Origin: Devosia submarina
GTDB lineage: Bacteria; Pseudomonadota; Alphaproteobacteria; Rhizobiales; Devosiaceae
Direction: 5' to 3'
NCBI RefSeq assembly: GCF_003056345.1
Contig: NZ_PYWB01000005.1
Coordinates: 62,001 to 126,000 of the forward strand
Length of the DNA stretch: 64,000 nt
Part shown: piece by piece, positions 1-8,870 of the stretch
Numbering within the stretch: the stretch's first letter is position 1
How the letters are laid out: the number at the start of each line of letters is the position of its first letter
Program-made: the position numbers and the translations under genes
The notes under the pieces: model-generated
The model's input: only the letters and a program-made list of their open reading frames with translations
Told to the model about the DNA's origin: nothing
The model's database searches: none

Positions 1-2
1 TC

Positions 3-590
3 TTGGACCAGGTGGGTATTCCTGGCGCGCGGGACCGGGCCAATGCCTATCCCTTCGAGCTCTCGGGCGGGTTGCGGCAGCGCGCGATGATCGCCATGGC
101 GCTCGCCTGCAAGCCGCAGGTGTTGATTGCCGACGAGCCGACGACGGCGCTGGATGTGACGACGCAGGCGCAGATCCTGGATCTGCTGCGCCAGTTGCAG
201 GCCGACTTCGGCATGGCGATGTTGTTTATCACCCATGATCTGGGCGTGGTGGCCGAGATCGCTGATGAAGTCGCGGTGATGTATCTGGGCGATGTGGTGG
301 AGCAGGGGAGCGTGTTCGACGTTTTTGCCGCTCCCAAGCACCCCTATACGCAGGCGCTTATGAGCTCCATTCCCAAGATGGCGCGGAAGGCCGATCGGGT
401 GCGGCTGTCGCCGATCAAGGGGACGGTGCCGGCACCCAAGGACCGGCCGGAAGGCTGCGCCTTTACCAGCCGCTGTCCGCATGCCTTTGAGCCATGCCCG
501 ACGATCCGGCCAGCGCGGACCGATTTGGGGAATGGGCACCATGCGCGGTGTCATCTGCTGACGCGCGTTCCCGTGGAGGAGCCGGCATGA
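3..590 (+). CDS. Oligopeptide/dipeptide-type ABC transporter ATPase (OppD/DppD-like), 5' part outside window
   Basis: C-terminal 195 residues of an importer ATPase; the beginning, including Walker A, lies before base 1, so the apparent TTG at base 3 is not the real start. Visible are the signature LSGGLRQR, Walker B with [12 protein letters not shown], the switch His in ITHD, and the C-terminal oligopeptide-transporter region with a cysteine-rich stretch ([15 protein letters not shown]) typical of Opp/Dpp ATPases. The stop overlaps the next gene's ATG by four bases (ATGA), so both ATPases should be translationally coupled and form a heterodimer under permeases encoded upstream of the window. 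Members of this transporter family import peptides but, in rhizobia-like bacteria, also oligosaccharides. The sugar-related genes downstream make a carbohydrate substrate plausible, which is inference. Confidence 0.93.
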   Translation: MDQVGIPGARDRANAYPFELSGGLRQRAMIAMALACKPQVLIADEPTTALDVTTQAQILDLLRQLQADFGMAMLFITHDLGVVAEIADEVAVMYLGDVVEQGSVFDVFAAPKHPYTQALMSSIPKMARKADRVRLSPIKGTVPAPKDRPEGCAFTSRCPHAFEPCPTIRPARTDLGNGHHARCHLLTRVPVEEPA

Positions 591-1627
591 GCACGCTGCT
601 GAGTGTGGAGAACCTCTCCAAGCATTATACGCTGAGCGGGGGCCTGTTCGGCGCCGAGCGGCGGCTGGATGCGCTGACCGACATCAACCTCACGGTGGAA
701 GCCGGGGAAACGCTGGCCATTGTGGGCGAGAGCGGGTGTGGCAAGACAACGCTGGGGCGCTGCATCATCCAGGCGCAGCCGGCCTCGGCGGGCAAGGTGG
801 TTTACCGCCCCAAGGCTGGCGGCGAAGTGGAGCTATCAGCGCTCAACAAGCGGCAGATCAAGCCCTGGCGACAAGACATCCGCATGATCTTCCAGGACCC
901 GATGAGCTCGCTCAACCCCAATATGCGAGTGTTCGACATTGTGGCCGAGCCCTTGCGCATCCACAAGATCTGCAAGGGGCGGGAGCTGGAAGACAGGGTG
1001 ATCGGAACGCTCGCCAAGGTGGGCATTCCGGCAGAAGCCGTGGGGCGCTATCCGCATGCCTTTTCAGGCGGGCAGCGGCAGCGCATCGGCATTGCGCGGG
1101 CGCTGGTACTCGACCCAAAGCTCGTGATCGCGGACGAGGCGGTGTCGGCGCTCGATGTTTCCATTCAGGCGCAGGTGCTGAACCTGCTGGAAGACCTCAA
1201 GAGCGAATTCGGGCTGACCTATATCTTCATCAGCCACGATCTGGGAGTGGTGAACTACATCGCTGACCGGGTGGTGGTGATGTATCTCGGGCATGTGGTG
1301 GAAAATGCGCCCACCGAGATGCTGTTTGAACGGCCGCGCCACCCCTACACCGAGCTGCTGCTTGAGGCGCTGCCCATTGCCGACCCGCTGCGGCGCAAGG
1401 GCCGCAAGGCTGAGGTGCGCGGGGAGATCCCGTATCTGGGCAATCGCCCCCAGGGGTGCCCGTTTCATACACGGTGTCGCTATGCGCAGGATGTGTGCCG
1501 GGCGGAGAAGCCGGCGCTGCGGCGGGTAAACGGGACGGCGCAGGAGGCGGCGTGCCTTTTCGCCGAGGAGCTCGAATTAAAGGGGGCTTATGAGGATGGG
1601 CCCGTCAAGGTGCTGCATGAAGCGTGA
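587..1627 (+). CDS. Oligopeptide/dipeptide-type ABC transporter ATPase (OppF/DppF-like)
   Basis: 346-residue ATPase, full length for OppF/DppF. Walker [10 protein letters not shown] lies at about residues 47-55, followed by the signature FSGGQRQR, Walker [13 protein letters not shown], the switch His in ISHD and the C-terminal Opp extension with cysteines ([15 protein letters not shown]). The start at 587 is chosen because it overlaps the upstream stop as ATGA and the protein begins [14 protein letters not shown] as in the family; the frame is open further upstream, but only as an antiparallel shadow of gene 1. One oddity is DEA in place of the usual DEP after Walker B. It is the second ATPase of the importer that ends at this point; the following 200 bases hold a palindromic repeat. 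Confidence 0.94.
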   Translation: MSTLLSVENLSKHYTLSGGLFGAERRLDALTDINLTVEAGETLAIVGESGCGKTTLGRCIIQAQPASAGKVVYRPKAGGEVELSALNKRQIKPWRQDIRMIFQDPMSSLNPNMRVFDIVAEPLRIHKICKGRELEDRVIGTLAKVGIPAEAVGRYPHAFSGGQRQRIGIARALVLDPKLVIADEAVSALDVSIQAQVLNLLEDLKSEFGLTYIFISHDLGVVNYIADRVVVMYLGHVVENAPTEMLFERPRHPYTELLLEALPIADPLRRKGRKAEVRGEIPYLGNRPQGCPFHTRCRYAQDVCRAEKPALRRVNGTAQEAACLFAEELELKGAYEDGPVKVLHEA

Positions 1628-1664
1628 TGCTGCACTTTTCGCTTCGCATGCCCGATTACCTGCA

Positions 1665-1770
1665 GTCGACACCCTCCCCCTTGCGGGGAGGGATCAAGGG
1701 TGGAGGTGGGAGCCCAGATATCGGGGCTTCCGACACCCCCTCCCAACCTCCCCCGTCGAGGGGGAGGTGC
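1665..1770. repeat. Dispersed palindromic repeat, family A (CTCCCCC/GGGGGAG)
   Basis: Two hairpin-forming blocks: an inner palindrome of the form CCTCCCC...GGGGAGG followed by ATCAAGGGTGG, then CCTCCCCC...GGGGGAGG about 60 bases on. It occupies most of the 203-base gap between the ABC ATPase and the DUF2264 gene. A near copy with the same leading GTCGACACCC is at 10649-10761, and partial copies are at 4743-4821, 13231-13266 and 15902-15943. No gene is seen in the gap. Confidence 0.8.
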
Positions 1771-1830
1771 CGTCCGGTGCTTGCGGCACAACGGATGCAG
1801 AACCGAACACTCCGTTAGGAACAGTAATAA

Positions 1831-3684
1831 ATGACCTATGATCCCGTTTCCGCCAATCCGCTGCATGGCAATCCGCTGAGGACGCGGGCTGATGTGGAGA
1901 AGGCGCTGCGTGACCTTTTCCAGCCCCTGCTGCCCTATTTTTCCAAAGGCGGGGCGCGGGTGCGGCTCGATGGGGCGGCGGCGCATTTTGATCGGGCGGC
2001 GGCTGATCTGGAGGGGTTTGCGCGGCCGCTCTGGGGGCTGACGCCGCTAGCGGCGGGTGGCGCTGAGTTCGATCATTGGGAACTATACCGGCGGGGGTTG
2101 GCGAACGGGACGGATCCCGAGCATCCAGAGTATTGGGGAGAGGTGAACTCGACCGACCAGCGCATGGTGGAGCTGGCGGCGATCGGGTTCACCATGCGGC
2201 TCCTGCCGCATCTGGTTTGGGAGCCGCTGGAGCAAAAGGCGAAGGATAACCTGGCGGCTTACCTGAAGCATGCGCGGCAGTTCGATTATGCCGACAACAA
2301 TTGGAAGTTCTTCCGTGTGCTGGTGGATCTGGGGTTGGAGGAATGTGGCGTCGAATTCGACCGCTCGCTGACGGAAAAATACCTCGAGGAGCTGGACGGG
2401 TTTTATCTGGGTGACGGGTGGTACCGCGACGGCAATATCCGGCGGATCGACCATTACATTCCCTTTGCCATGCACTTCTATGGGCTGATCTACGCCAAGC
2501 TGGCGCGGGGCGATGAGAAGCGCGTCCAAGCCTACAAGGAGCGGGCGGAGCTTTTTGCCAAGGACATTCGGCACTGGTTCGATGACGAGGGCGGCACACT
2601 GGCCTTTGGGCGGAGCCTGACCTACCGGTTTGCCTGTGGCGGCATCTGGGGGGCGCTGGCCTTTGCCGATGTGGAGGCGCTGCCCTGGGGCGAGATCAAG
2701 GGGCAGTTCATGCGCCATCTGCGCTGGTGGGCGGAAAAGCCGATCGCCAACAGGGATGGCATTTTATCGATCGGCTATGGCTATCCCAACCTCTTCATGA
2801 GCGAGAGCTATAATTCGGCAGGCTCACCCTATTGGGCGCTCAAGGCCTTTTTGCCGCTGGCATTGCCCGAGGATCATCCGTTCTGGACGGCAGAGGAGAC
2901 CGAGGCGGTGACGGACGAGGCGCCGGTGCCGCTCAAGCATCCGGGCATGGTGATGATGCATACGCCGGGCAATGTGGTGGCGCTCTCGAGCGGGCAGCAG
3001 AACTGGCAGATGCGGGCGGGCACGGAGAAATACGCCAAGTTCGTTTATGCCTCGCGCTATGGCTTTTCCGTCGAGGTGGACGAGCGCGCCTACCCAATGG
3101 GCGTGTTCGATGGCGCGCTCGCGCTATCGGACGATGGAAGGCACTACCGGGTGCGGGAGGCCAACGAGGCGGCGCAGATTGCCGGTGACAATCTTTATTC
3201 GCGCTGGAAGCCCTGGAGCGATGTGGAGGTGGAAACCTGGCTCCTGCCGGCCAATCCCTGGCATATTCGCGTGCACCGGATCACGACGCCGCGCGCCTTG
3301 CATGGCACAGAAGGTGGATTTGCCATCGGACGGGCGGATCTGAATGCCGACCAAGTGCTGGAAGAAGCCGGGCGGGCGGTGGCCCGGAGCCGGACGGATT
3401 TGAGTGCTATCGTCGATCTTTCCGGGCAGCGGAGCGGGCGGGCGCACAGGCCCTTTCCCAACACCAATCTCGTCGTGGCCAAGACGCTGGTGCCGCAATT
3501 GCGCGGCGATATCGCGGCGGGAACAAGCGTGCTGGTGACGGCGGCCATGGCGCTGCCGGCCGGCGAGGCTGCCGAGGCTGCATTGGGTCGGGTGCCGCAG
3601 GCGCCGGATTTGGGCGAGCTTGAGCAGCTGTTTGCCCGTAGGGGTGTCGATGTCAGCGCCATTCTGGTGCCGGAGCGGTTCTGA
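1831..3684 (+). CDS. DUF2264 domain-containing protein, probable carbohydrate-active (alpha/alpha)6-barrel enzyme
   Basis: 617-residue protein of the DUF2264 family, full length. The N-terminal ~360 residues are rich in Trp, Tyr and His and look like an alpha/alpha toroid (ELYRRGLANGTDPEH, YADNNWKFFRVL, GDGWYRDGNIRRIDHY, FGRSLTYRFACGG). The C-terminal half is beta-rich (VALSSGQQNWQMRAG onward), as expected of a sandwich domain. I recall that part of this family was moved into a glycoside hydrolase family (GH154) acting on glucuronides, but cannot verify it here. No signal peptide is visible, so the enzyme should be cytoplasmic and act on imported oligosaccharides. Its stop shares one base with the next start (TGATG), indicating coupling to the hydroxyacid dehydrogenase. 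The ABC importer upstream supports a sugar-degradation role. Confidence 0.85.
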   Translation: MTYDPVSANPLHGNPLRTRADVEKALRDLFQPLLPYFSKGGARVRLDGAAAHFDRAAADLEGFARPLWGLTPLAAGGAEFDHWELYRRGLANGTDPEHPEYWGEVNSTDQRMVELAAIGFTMRLLPHLVWEPLEQKAKDNLAAYLKHARQFDYADNNWKFFRVLVDLGLEECGVEFDRSLTEKYLEELDGFYLGDGWYRDGNIRRIDHYIPFAMHFYGLIYAKLARGDEKRVQAYKERAELFAKDIRHWFDDEGGTLAFGRSLTYRFACGGIWGALAFADVEALPWGEIKGQFMRHLRWWAEKPIANRDGILSIGYGYPNLFMSESYNSAGSPYWALKAFLPLALPEDHPFWTAEETEAVTDEAPVPLKHPGMVMMHTPGNVVALSSGQQNWQMRAGTEKYAKFVYASRYGFSVEVDERAYPMGVFDGALALSDDGRHYRVREANEAAQIAGDNLYSRWKPWSDVEVETWLLPANPWHIRVHRITTPRALHGTEGGFAIGRADLNADQVLEEAGRAVARSRTDLSAIVDLSGQRSGRAHRPFPNTNLVVAKTLVPQLRGDIAAGTSVLVTAAMALPAGEAAEAALGRVPQAPDLGELEQLFARRGVDVSAILVPERF

Positions 3685-4691
3685 TGCGACCAAAACTCGC
3701 CTTTGCAATGGCGGCAGACAAAACCAAGTTCGTGTTCGATGCCGCGGCTTTGGGGCGGCTCGAGCAATGTTGCGAGGTGTTGCAGGCAGCGCCGCTCGAG
3801 GAGTTTTCGAGCGCCGGGGCGAGGGCTGTGTTGGGCGAGGCCGACATTCTGGTGACGGGATGGGGCTGTCCAACGGTCAATGCCGAGGTGCTGCGTGCGG
3901 CGCCTCGGCTAAAGCTGATTGCCCATGCCGCAGGGACGGTGAAATACACGCTAGACGATGCGGTGTACCAGCGGGGCATTCGCGTAACCCATGCGGCTGA
4001 TGCCAATGCCGTGCCGGTGGCAGAGTTCACGCTGGCGTCGATCATCTTTGCCAACAAGCGGGTGTTCGAGCTGCGTGACCGCTATCGCGCGGATCCGCAG
4101 CGGCGCAGCGCCTATGCCTTGATGAACGAGCCGATCGGCAATTATCGGCGGGTGGTGGGGCTGATTGGTGCCTCGCGGATCGGTCGCAAGGTCGCCAAAC
4201 TGCTCCAAGCGCTCGACTACACCGTGCTGCTGAGCGATCCCTTTGTTTATCCCAACGATCCGGTGCTGGATCATTGCGAGCTGGTGGATCTCGACGATCT
4301 GCTCGGGCGCTCCGATGTGGTGTCGCTGCATGCGCCATCCCTACCGTCGACACGGCATATGATCGGGGCGCGGGAACTGGGGTTGATGCGGGACGGTGCC
4401 AGTTTCATCAATACGGCGCGGGGGGCGCTGGTGGATGAGGCGGCGCTTCTGGCTGAACTCCAGAGCGGGCGCATCCATGCGGTGATCGATGTGACCGATC
4501 CGGAAATCCCCGTGGCGGGGTCGCCGTTTTATTCGCTGCCCAATGTGTTTTTGACCCCGCATGTGGCCGGTGCCGTGGGCATGGAGCGGTTGCGGCTAGG
4601 GGAGATGGCGGTGACGGAAGTGGAGCGATTTGTCCGTGGGCAGGCGCTGGAGTTCGAGGTGGAGCCGGCGTTGTTGGAGCGGTTGGCTTAG
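3684..4691 (+). CDS. D-isomer-specific 2-hydroxyacid dehydrogenase (NAD-binding)
   Basis: 335 residues. The NAD-binding loop is GLIGASRIGR (about 159-168), a variant of GxGxxG. The expected catalytic Arg (R246, NTARGALVDE), Glu (E274, VTDPE) and His (H293, LTPHVAG) are all present, so it should be active. The family reduces 2-keto acids to D-2-hydroxyacids or oxidises them. The exact substrate cannot be read from sequence. Translational coupling to the DUF2264 gene (TGATG overlap) suggests that it handles a keto- or hydroxyacid arising from the imported saccharide, such as a sugar-acid derivative. The residues before the NAD loop (NAVPVAEFTLASIIF) are typical of this superfamily. A family A repeat follows the gene. 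Confidence 0.9.
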   Translation: MRPKLAFAMAADKTKFVFDAAALGRLEQCCEVLQAAPLEEFSSAGARAVLGEADILVTGWGCPTVNAEVLRAAPRLKLIAHAAGTVKYTLDDAVYQRGIRVTHAADANAVPVAEFTLASIIFANKRVFELRDRYRADPQRRSAYALMNEPIGNYRRVVGLIGASRIGRKVAKLLQALDYTVLLSDPFVYPNDPVLDHCELVDLDDLLGRSDVVSLHAPSLPSTRHMIGARELGLMRDGASFINTARGALVDEAALLAELQSGRIHAVIDVTDPEIPVAGSPFYSLPNVFLTPHVAGAVGMERLRLGEMAVTEVERFVRGQALEFEVEPALLERLA

Positions 4692-4742
4692 GGTTGGTGC
4701 ATAAGGAAGGTTGGGCGTGAAGGCACGATATCGGGGCTCCTA

Positions 4743-4821
4743 TACCCCCACCCTGCTCGATGACGGACTTAGCGGAGGGCTAAGTCCTATCTCGCTTCCC
4801 TCCCCGCAAGGGGGAGGGTGC
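4743..4821. repeat. Dispersed palindromic repeat, family A, divergent copy
   Basis: CCCCCACCCTG at the left and CTCCCCGCAAGGGGGAGG at the right flank an inner hairpin GGACTTAGC...GCTAAGTCC. It fills most of the 144-base gap before the acyltransferase gene and reaches the GTG at 4818. That GTG is therefore unlikely to be the real start of the next gene. Confidence 0.65.
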
Positions 4822-4835
4822 GTTCCGTGTTTGGG

Positions 4836-6476
4836 ATGAGGTCAGTGGATAGTTATCGGACGGCGGAAGATCTTCGGCACGAACAACGGCTTCAGTTTCT
4901 GACCTGGGACCGGACGCCCGCGGATATCGAGGCGCCGGAGCACAGGGCACGACAGGCGCGTTTGGCTGAAGTGGCGGGGGCGAGCTTTGCCCCGACTGCC
5001 TATGTGGCGGCAGAGGCGGCGGTGTTTACCACCCATCTCGTCCTGGGCGAGCATTCCTGGATTGCCGGGCATGCGCTGGTGCGGGGGGATGTGGAGTTTG
5101 GAGCGCATTGCACGGTTAATCCCTATGCCATGATTTCGGGCAAGGTGCGGTGCGGCGATGGGGTGCGGATCGCGAGCCATGTGTCGATCGTGGGGTTCAA
5201 CCACGGGTTCGATGATCCCCATGTGCCCATTCATACGCAAAAGCACGAGAGCCTTGGGATCATTATCGAGGACGATGTGTGGATCGGGGCCAACGCCGTG
5301 GTGCTCGATGGCGTTCGGGTAGGACGCGGGGCGGTGATTGCGGCGGGGGCTGTGGTCAGCAAGGATGTGCCGCCGCTCGCCATTGTGGGCGGTGTGCCGG
5401 CTAGGGTGGTTCGCTTTCGGGGGCGCGGGGCCAAGGCCGATGCGGTGAGCGCGCTGGGCAAGCTCGGGAGCGCGGCCAAGACGCAGCTGCCCGAGGTGCT
5501 GGCGTGTTACCGCGAGAATGGCGCATTTGTTTCGCGCGAAGCGGATGGGCAGGTGCGGCGCAGCGCGCGGCATCTTAATGATGCGATCGAGCTGACGGCC
5601 GGGTTCGACAGCCTGCCCGAAGGGCTCGATGTCCAGACGACTTTGGCGCAATTGCAGGCGCTGCAGGATCCTGAAACGGGGTTGTTCCCCGACCCCCATC
5701 AGCCGCCTGCGCCGGGGCAGGCGGTGCGCGACAATGGTTTGGCGCTTTATAATGTGCTTTCGGTTGGCTATGCCATCGAGGTGCTGGGGGGCAAGCCGCT
5801 CTATCCCGTTGCGGCGGTGGAGCTCGATGCGCCGGCGCTGTGCCAATGGCTGGAGGGGCTAAGCTGGCGGGAGCGGGCCTGGGGAGCAGGCGCGGCGGTG
5901 GATGCCATCGGGACGGCGCTTTATTTCAATGCGCGCTGCCATTCGAGCGGGCGGGCACGGGAAACGCTGTTTGGCTGGCTGGCGCTGCGGCAGGATCGTG
6001 GGACTGGGCTTTGGGGATCGCCAACGGCGGCGGAGGGCTTGCTGCAGCCGGTGAACGGGTTTTACCGGCTGACGCGGGGGACTTATGCGCAGTTTGGGGT
6101 ACCGGTGCCCAATCCCGAGCGGGCGATCGATAGTGTGCTGCTCAATCACCGCAATTACGGCGGGTTTTCGGGGGCGACCTATACGGCGTGTAATCTGCTG
6201 GACACGATTCATCCGCTGCTGCTGTGCCTGGGGCAGACCGATCATCGGCGGGCGGAGGCGGAGGCGGTTGCGCGCGCAGTGATCGGGCGCGCCGGGGAGC
6301 GCTGGGTGAGCGGGCAGGGCTTTGCCTTTGCCGATGGGCAGGCGCCGAGCCTTCAGGGCACGGAGATGTGGCTCTCCGTGGTGCATCTGGCGGCGGAGCT
6401 GTTGGGAATTGCAGGGGAGTTTTCGTTCGTGCCCAAGGGGGTGCACCGGACGCAGGCGGTGGGGTTGGGGCTATAA
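4836..6476 (+). CDS. Hexapeptide-repeat acyltransferase fused to a C-terminal helical (toroid-like) domain
   Basis: 546 residues from the ATG at 4836; an in-frame GTG at 4818 sits inside a repeat and is less likely. Residues ~60-200 form a left-handed beta-helix typical of maltose/galactoside-type O-acetyltransferases: [19 protein letters not shown], the catalytic-type His in GFNHGF, then [15 protein letters not shown] and [20 protein letters not shown]. The remaining ~340 residues are a separate domain ([57 protein letters not shown]) resembling an alpha/alpha toroid. I do not recognise that second domain as a named family. The protein is much longer than stand-alone acetyltransferases of ~180-220 residues. 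It follows the DUF2264 and dehydrogenase genes and probably modifies, or removes a modification from, the same sugar. The function is inferred only. Confidence 0.75.
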   Translation: MRSVDSYRTAEDLRHEQRLQFLTWDRTPADIEAPEHRARQARLAEVAGASFAPTAYVAAEAAVFTTHLVLGEHSWIAGHALVRGDVEFGAHCTVNPYAMISGKVRCGDGVRIASHVSIVGFNHGFDDPHVPIHTQKHESLGIIIEDDVWIGANAVVLDGVRVGRGAVIAAGAVVSKDVPPLAIVGGVPARVVRFRGRGAKADAVSALGKLGSAAKTQLPEVLACYRENGAFVSREADGQVRRSARHLNDAIELTAGFDSLPEGLDVQTTLAQLQALQDPETGLFPDPHQPPAPGQAVRDNGLALYNVLSVGYAIEVLGGKPLYPVAAVELDAPALCQWLEGLSWRERAWGAGAAVDAIGTALYFNARCHSSGRARETLFGWLALRQDRGTGLWGSPTAAEGLLQPVNGFYRLTRGTYAQFGVPVPNPERAIDSVLLNHRNYGGFSGATYTACNLLDTIHPLLLCLGQTDHRRAEAEAVARAVIGRAGERWVSGQGFAFADGQAPSLQGTEMWLSVVHLAAELLGIAGEFSFVPKGVHRTQAVGLGL

Positions 6477-6500
6477 GGCAGGTCTGGTGCTCGGGAAGAG

Positions 6501-6613
6501 TGGATTGCCCGGACAGGCCGGGCAATGACGATGGGACGAAATGCGAGGCGGCAAACAGCGGATTGACCCCGTTGCCCGCTACGCCGCATCACCCTGCTTG
6601 TCCGGGTGATCCA
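6501..6613. repeat. Dispersed palindromic repeat, family C (ATTGCCCGG...CCGGGCAAT), two half copies
   Basis: GATTGCCCGG-ACAGG-CCGGGCAATGACGATGG at 6502-6535, and ATCACCCTGCTTGTCCGGGTGAT at 6589-6611. This is the same family as 13957-14046, 34035-34110 and 36331-36410. Together they occupy the 183-base gap before the ThuA gene; nothing else is seen there except that gene's ribosome binding site. Confidence 0.75.
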
Positions 6614-6659
6614 TGTTCCGGTGCTGATAGACCGCTCGCGACAATAGGGAGAGCCGAGC

Positions 6660-7307
6660 ATGACACGCAAAAAAGCCCTCGTGGTTTGGGGCGGGATGGA
6701 ATTGCATACGCCCGAGCGGGGGGCGCGGGTGGTGCGGGAGTTGTTGGAGGCGGAGGGTTTTGCCGTTCAAGTGACGCCCGACTACGACGCGCTTGGGGCC
6801 GAGGATGTCGGCAGCAATGACCTTGTGGTGCCGGTGATCACCGATGGGCAATTGGCGCCGGAAAAGATGAACAATCTGGTGGCGGCGGTGCGGGCGGGGA
6901 CGGGGCTGGCCGGGTACCATATGGGGCTGGCGACGAGTTTTCGGGCGAGCGTGCCGTTTCGTTATATGGCGAGCTGCTATTGGGTGCAGCACCCCGGCAA
7001 TATCCTTACCTACCGCGTGGATGTGCGCGACAGCGAGCACCCGATCACTAGAGGGATCGAAAGTTTCGAGCACACATCAGAGCAGTATTACCTCAACTAT
7101 GATCCGGCGGTTGAGGTGTTGGCAACGACGACCTTCTCGGGCGAGTTCCACCCCTGGCGCAAGGACGTGGTGATGCCGGTGGTGTTCACAACGATGCATG
7201 ACCAGGGGCGGGTGTTTTATTCTTCACTCGGGCATACGGCGGACGAGCTGGCGGGTGGGCCGGTGCGCGAGATATTGCGGCGCGGGCTGCTCTGGGCCGC
7301 GCGCTGA
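6660..7307 (+). CDS. ThuA-like domain protein (class I glutamine amidotransferase-like fold)
   Basis: 215 residues matching the ThuA family: N-terminal KKALVVWGGMELHTPERGARVVRELLE, then GYHMGL, the hydrophobic MASCYWVQHPGN, HPITRGIESF, QYYLNYDP, PVVFTTMHDQGRVFYSSLGH. ThuA was first linked to trehalose utilisation in Sinorhizobium, where ThuA/ThuB act on 3-keto-disaccharides; many ThuA-like proteins sit beside sugar catabolic genes. A good ribosome site (GGGAGAG) precedes the ATG. It is the last + strand gene of the putative carbohydrate cluster and converges with the methyltransferase gene, only nine bases away. Confidence 0.88.
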   Translation: MTRKKALVVWGGMELHTPERGARVVRELLEAEGFAVQVTPDYDALGAEDVGSNDLVVPVITDGQLAPEKMNNLVAAVRAGTGLAGYHMGLATSFRASVPFRYMASCYWVQHPGNILTYRVDVRDSEHPITRGIESFEHTSEQYYLNYDPAVEVLATTTFSGEFHPWRKDVVMPVVFTTMHDQGRVFYSSLGHTADELAGGPVREILRRGLLWAAR

Positions 7308-7316
7308 AATGGGGGG

Positions 7317-8036
7317 CTATTGCTGGGCCTGTTGTGCCTGGATTCGCAGCACTTCGGATTCGGGAAGGGCATTGGCGTAGCGTAGTTCACGATTGGCTCG
7401 TTCCCAAAAGCTGGGATGGACACAATCGAGCAGGCTGGGATCGGTGGGCACCAGGTTCAGGCGCGAAAGGGTCGAGGTGTCCAGGTAAAGAACAGTGTTC
7501 TGCCGGTACCAGGAGGGGATAGCTTCGTCGGTCCAGATCCGGGGGCGGATGATGTCGTGAGCGGTGTAGCCATGCCCGGCAAAGAGGCGGGCCCAGAAGC
7601 TTTGCCATTGTTCGTTGCGATGGCCGATGCCGCCCTGGCCAGGAATGGCGGCGCTGAACAGGATAGCAGGGGCTAGCCTCACAAGATCGGCAACGAAGCT
7701 GGACGCGCGTTCCGGGGAGAGGTGCTCGGCGACTTCAAGGGACATGGCGAGGTCGACGGGAGGGGCTGTGAAAGCTTGTTCCAGATCGTGCGCGGTGAAT
7801 TGGATGCGCTGGTTGTCCAGCATGGCTGGAGTGACCCAACCGCCCTCCATTCCAAAGGCCGTTTGGCTGCCGGTGGCGAGGGCTGCGGCAAGCCAGGTGC
7901 CCGTGCCGCAGCCGATATCAGCGACGCTGGCGCGCGGCAGGTCTTGTGGCAGGGCGTCGAGAATACGCCGGGCGGCATGCGCGGTGTGTGCGCGGCGATT
8001 TTGATAGAAATCGGTGGGGTAGAGGGATGCGGTCAT
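7317..8036 (-). CDS. Class I SAM-dependent methyltransferase
   Basis: 239 residues. Motif I is VADIGCGTGTWLAAAL (about residues 38-53), followed by an acidic position in GMEGGWV and by MSLEVAEHLSP, which together define the SAM pocket of a Rossmann methyltransferase. The C-terminal part (PGQGGIGHRNEQWQSFWARLF) resembles methyltransferases of glycan or small-molecule clusters. No membrane segment or signal peptide is seen and the substrate cannot be deduced. It is transcribed alone toward the ThuA gene. Confidence 0.87.
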   Translation of the reverse strand: MTASLYPTDFYQNRRAHTAHAARRILDALPQDLPRASVADIGCGTGTWLAAALATGSQTAFGMEGGWVTPAMLDNQRIQFTAHDLEQAFTAPPVDLAMSLEVAEHLSPERASSFVADLVRLAPAILFSAAIPGQGGIGHRNEQWQSFWARLFAGHGYTAHDIIRPRIWTDEAIPSWYRQNTVLYLDTSTLSRLNLVPTDPSLLDCVHPSFWERANRELRYANALPESEVLRIQAQQAQQ

Positions 8037-8108
8037 GCAAGATCAATCGCGGTTTGCGCCCAACCTATGCACAGTTCGATCCGAACACCAGACGAGATCA
8101 TTTCGGCC

Positions 8109-8133
8109 GGAACTCTAAGCAAGGAGTCCCGTT
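8109..8133 (+). promoter_or_regulatory. EcfG-type promoter upstream of the DUF892 gene
   Basis: GGAAC at 8109-8113 and CGTT at 8130-8133 with a 16-base spacer, an exact match to the general-stress sigma (EcfG) consensus GGAAC-N16/17-CGTT. The ATG at 8170 is 36 bases after the -10 element. Confidence 0.8.
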
Positions 8134-8169
8134 GAAGGGGCAGACAATACTTCCACTGGAGACGATGAA

Positions 8170-8658
8170 ATGGCTGAGAAGACCCTGAACGACTTGTTTC
8201 TCGATACGCTCAAGGACATCTACTACGCCGAAAAGCAGATCCTGAAGACCCTTCCCAAGATGGCGAAAGCTGCCGGCTCAGCCGAACTCAAGGCAGGCTT
8301 TGAGCAGCATGCCGAAGAAACCGAAGGCCAGGTCGAACGCCTCGAGCAGATTTTCGAGATGATCGGCAAGCCGGCCCGCGGCAAGACCTGCGAAGCCATT
8401 CTTGGCATTGTCGAGGAAGGCAAGGAGATCATGACCGAGTACAAGGGCACCGATGCGCTTGATGCCGGTCTCGCTTCGTCCGCGCAGGCTGTGGAACACT
8501 ATGAAATTGCCCGCTATGGCACGCTCAAGAGCTGGGCGCAGCAGCTGGGCCTGAATGATGCCGTCAAGCTGCTCGACCAGACGCTGCAGGAAGAAATTGC
8601 CACCGACAAGAAGCTGACGCAGCTGGCCGAAGCGCAGGCGAACAAGAAGGCTGCCTAG
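8170..8658 (+). CDS. DUF892/YciE-YciF family ferritin-like stress protein
   Basis: 162 residues of the ferritin-like DUF892 family, full length. It has a four-helix pattern with the expected carboxylate/His positions: YYAEKQILKTLPKM, EQHAEETEGQVERLEQIF and AVEHYEIARYGTL. Relatives in enterobacteria (YciE, YciF) are stress-induced; a di-iron site is predicted from the family fold, not shown here. The gene is monocistronic: an EcfG-type promoter lies directly upstream and a strong terminator directly downstream. This puts it in the general stress regulon whose regulators are encoded near 52 kb. Confidence 0.93.
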   Translation: MAEKTLNDLFLDTLKDIYYAEKQILKTLPKMAKAAGSAELKAGFEQHAEETEGQVERLEQIFEMIGKPARGKTCEAILGIVEEGKEIMTEYKGTDALDAGLASSAQAVEHYEIARYGTLKSWAQQLGLNDAVKLLDQTLQEEIATDKKLTQLAEAQANKKAA

Positions 8659-8682
8659 GCCTTAGCTGGGTTTAAATGAAAG

Positions 8683-8714
8683 AGGCCGATCGCGTGGAGC
8701 GGTCGGCCTTTTTC
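8683..8714 (+). terminator. Rho-independent terminator of the DUF892 gene
   Basis: Stem AGGCCGATCGC/GCGGTCGGCCT with one mismatch, loop of about five bases, followed by TTTTTC. Confidence 0.85.
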
Positions 8715-8760
8715 GTTGAAGCATCCTTCAAGTTTCAGGTGCTTGTGGCTCATCACCTGC

Positions 8761-8846
8761 CGTCACCCTTGGGCTTGACCCAAGGGGCCTGCACTTAGCG
8801 GCAGGTGGGCAAGTGTAGAGCCCTCGGGTCAAGCCCGAGGGTGACG
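8761..8846. repeat. Dispersed palindromic repeat, family B, divergent copy
   Basis: CGTCACCCTTGGGCTTGACC at the left is inverted as GGTCAAGCCCGAGGGTGACG at the right, separated by about 45 bases. It lies between the DUF892 terminator and the convergent efp gene and may fold into a long hairpin on either transcript. Confidence 0.8.
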
Positions 8847-8870
8847 ATCGGGGGTGGGCTAGCCTCGTGA

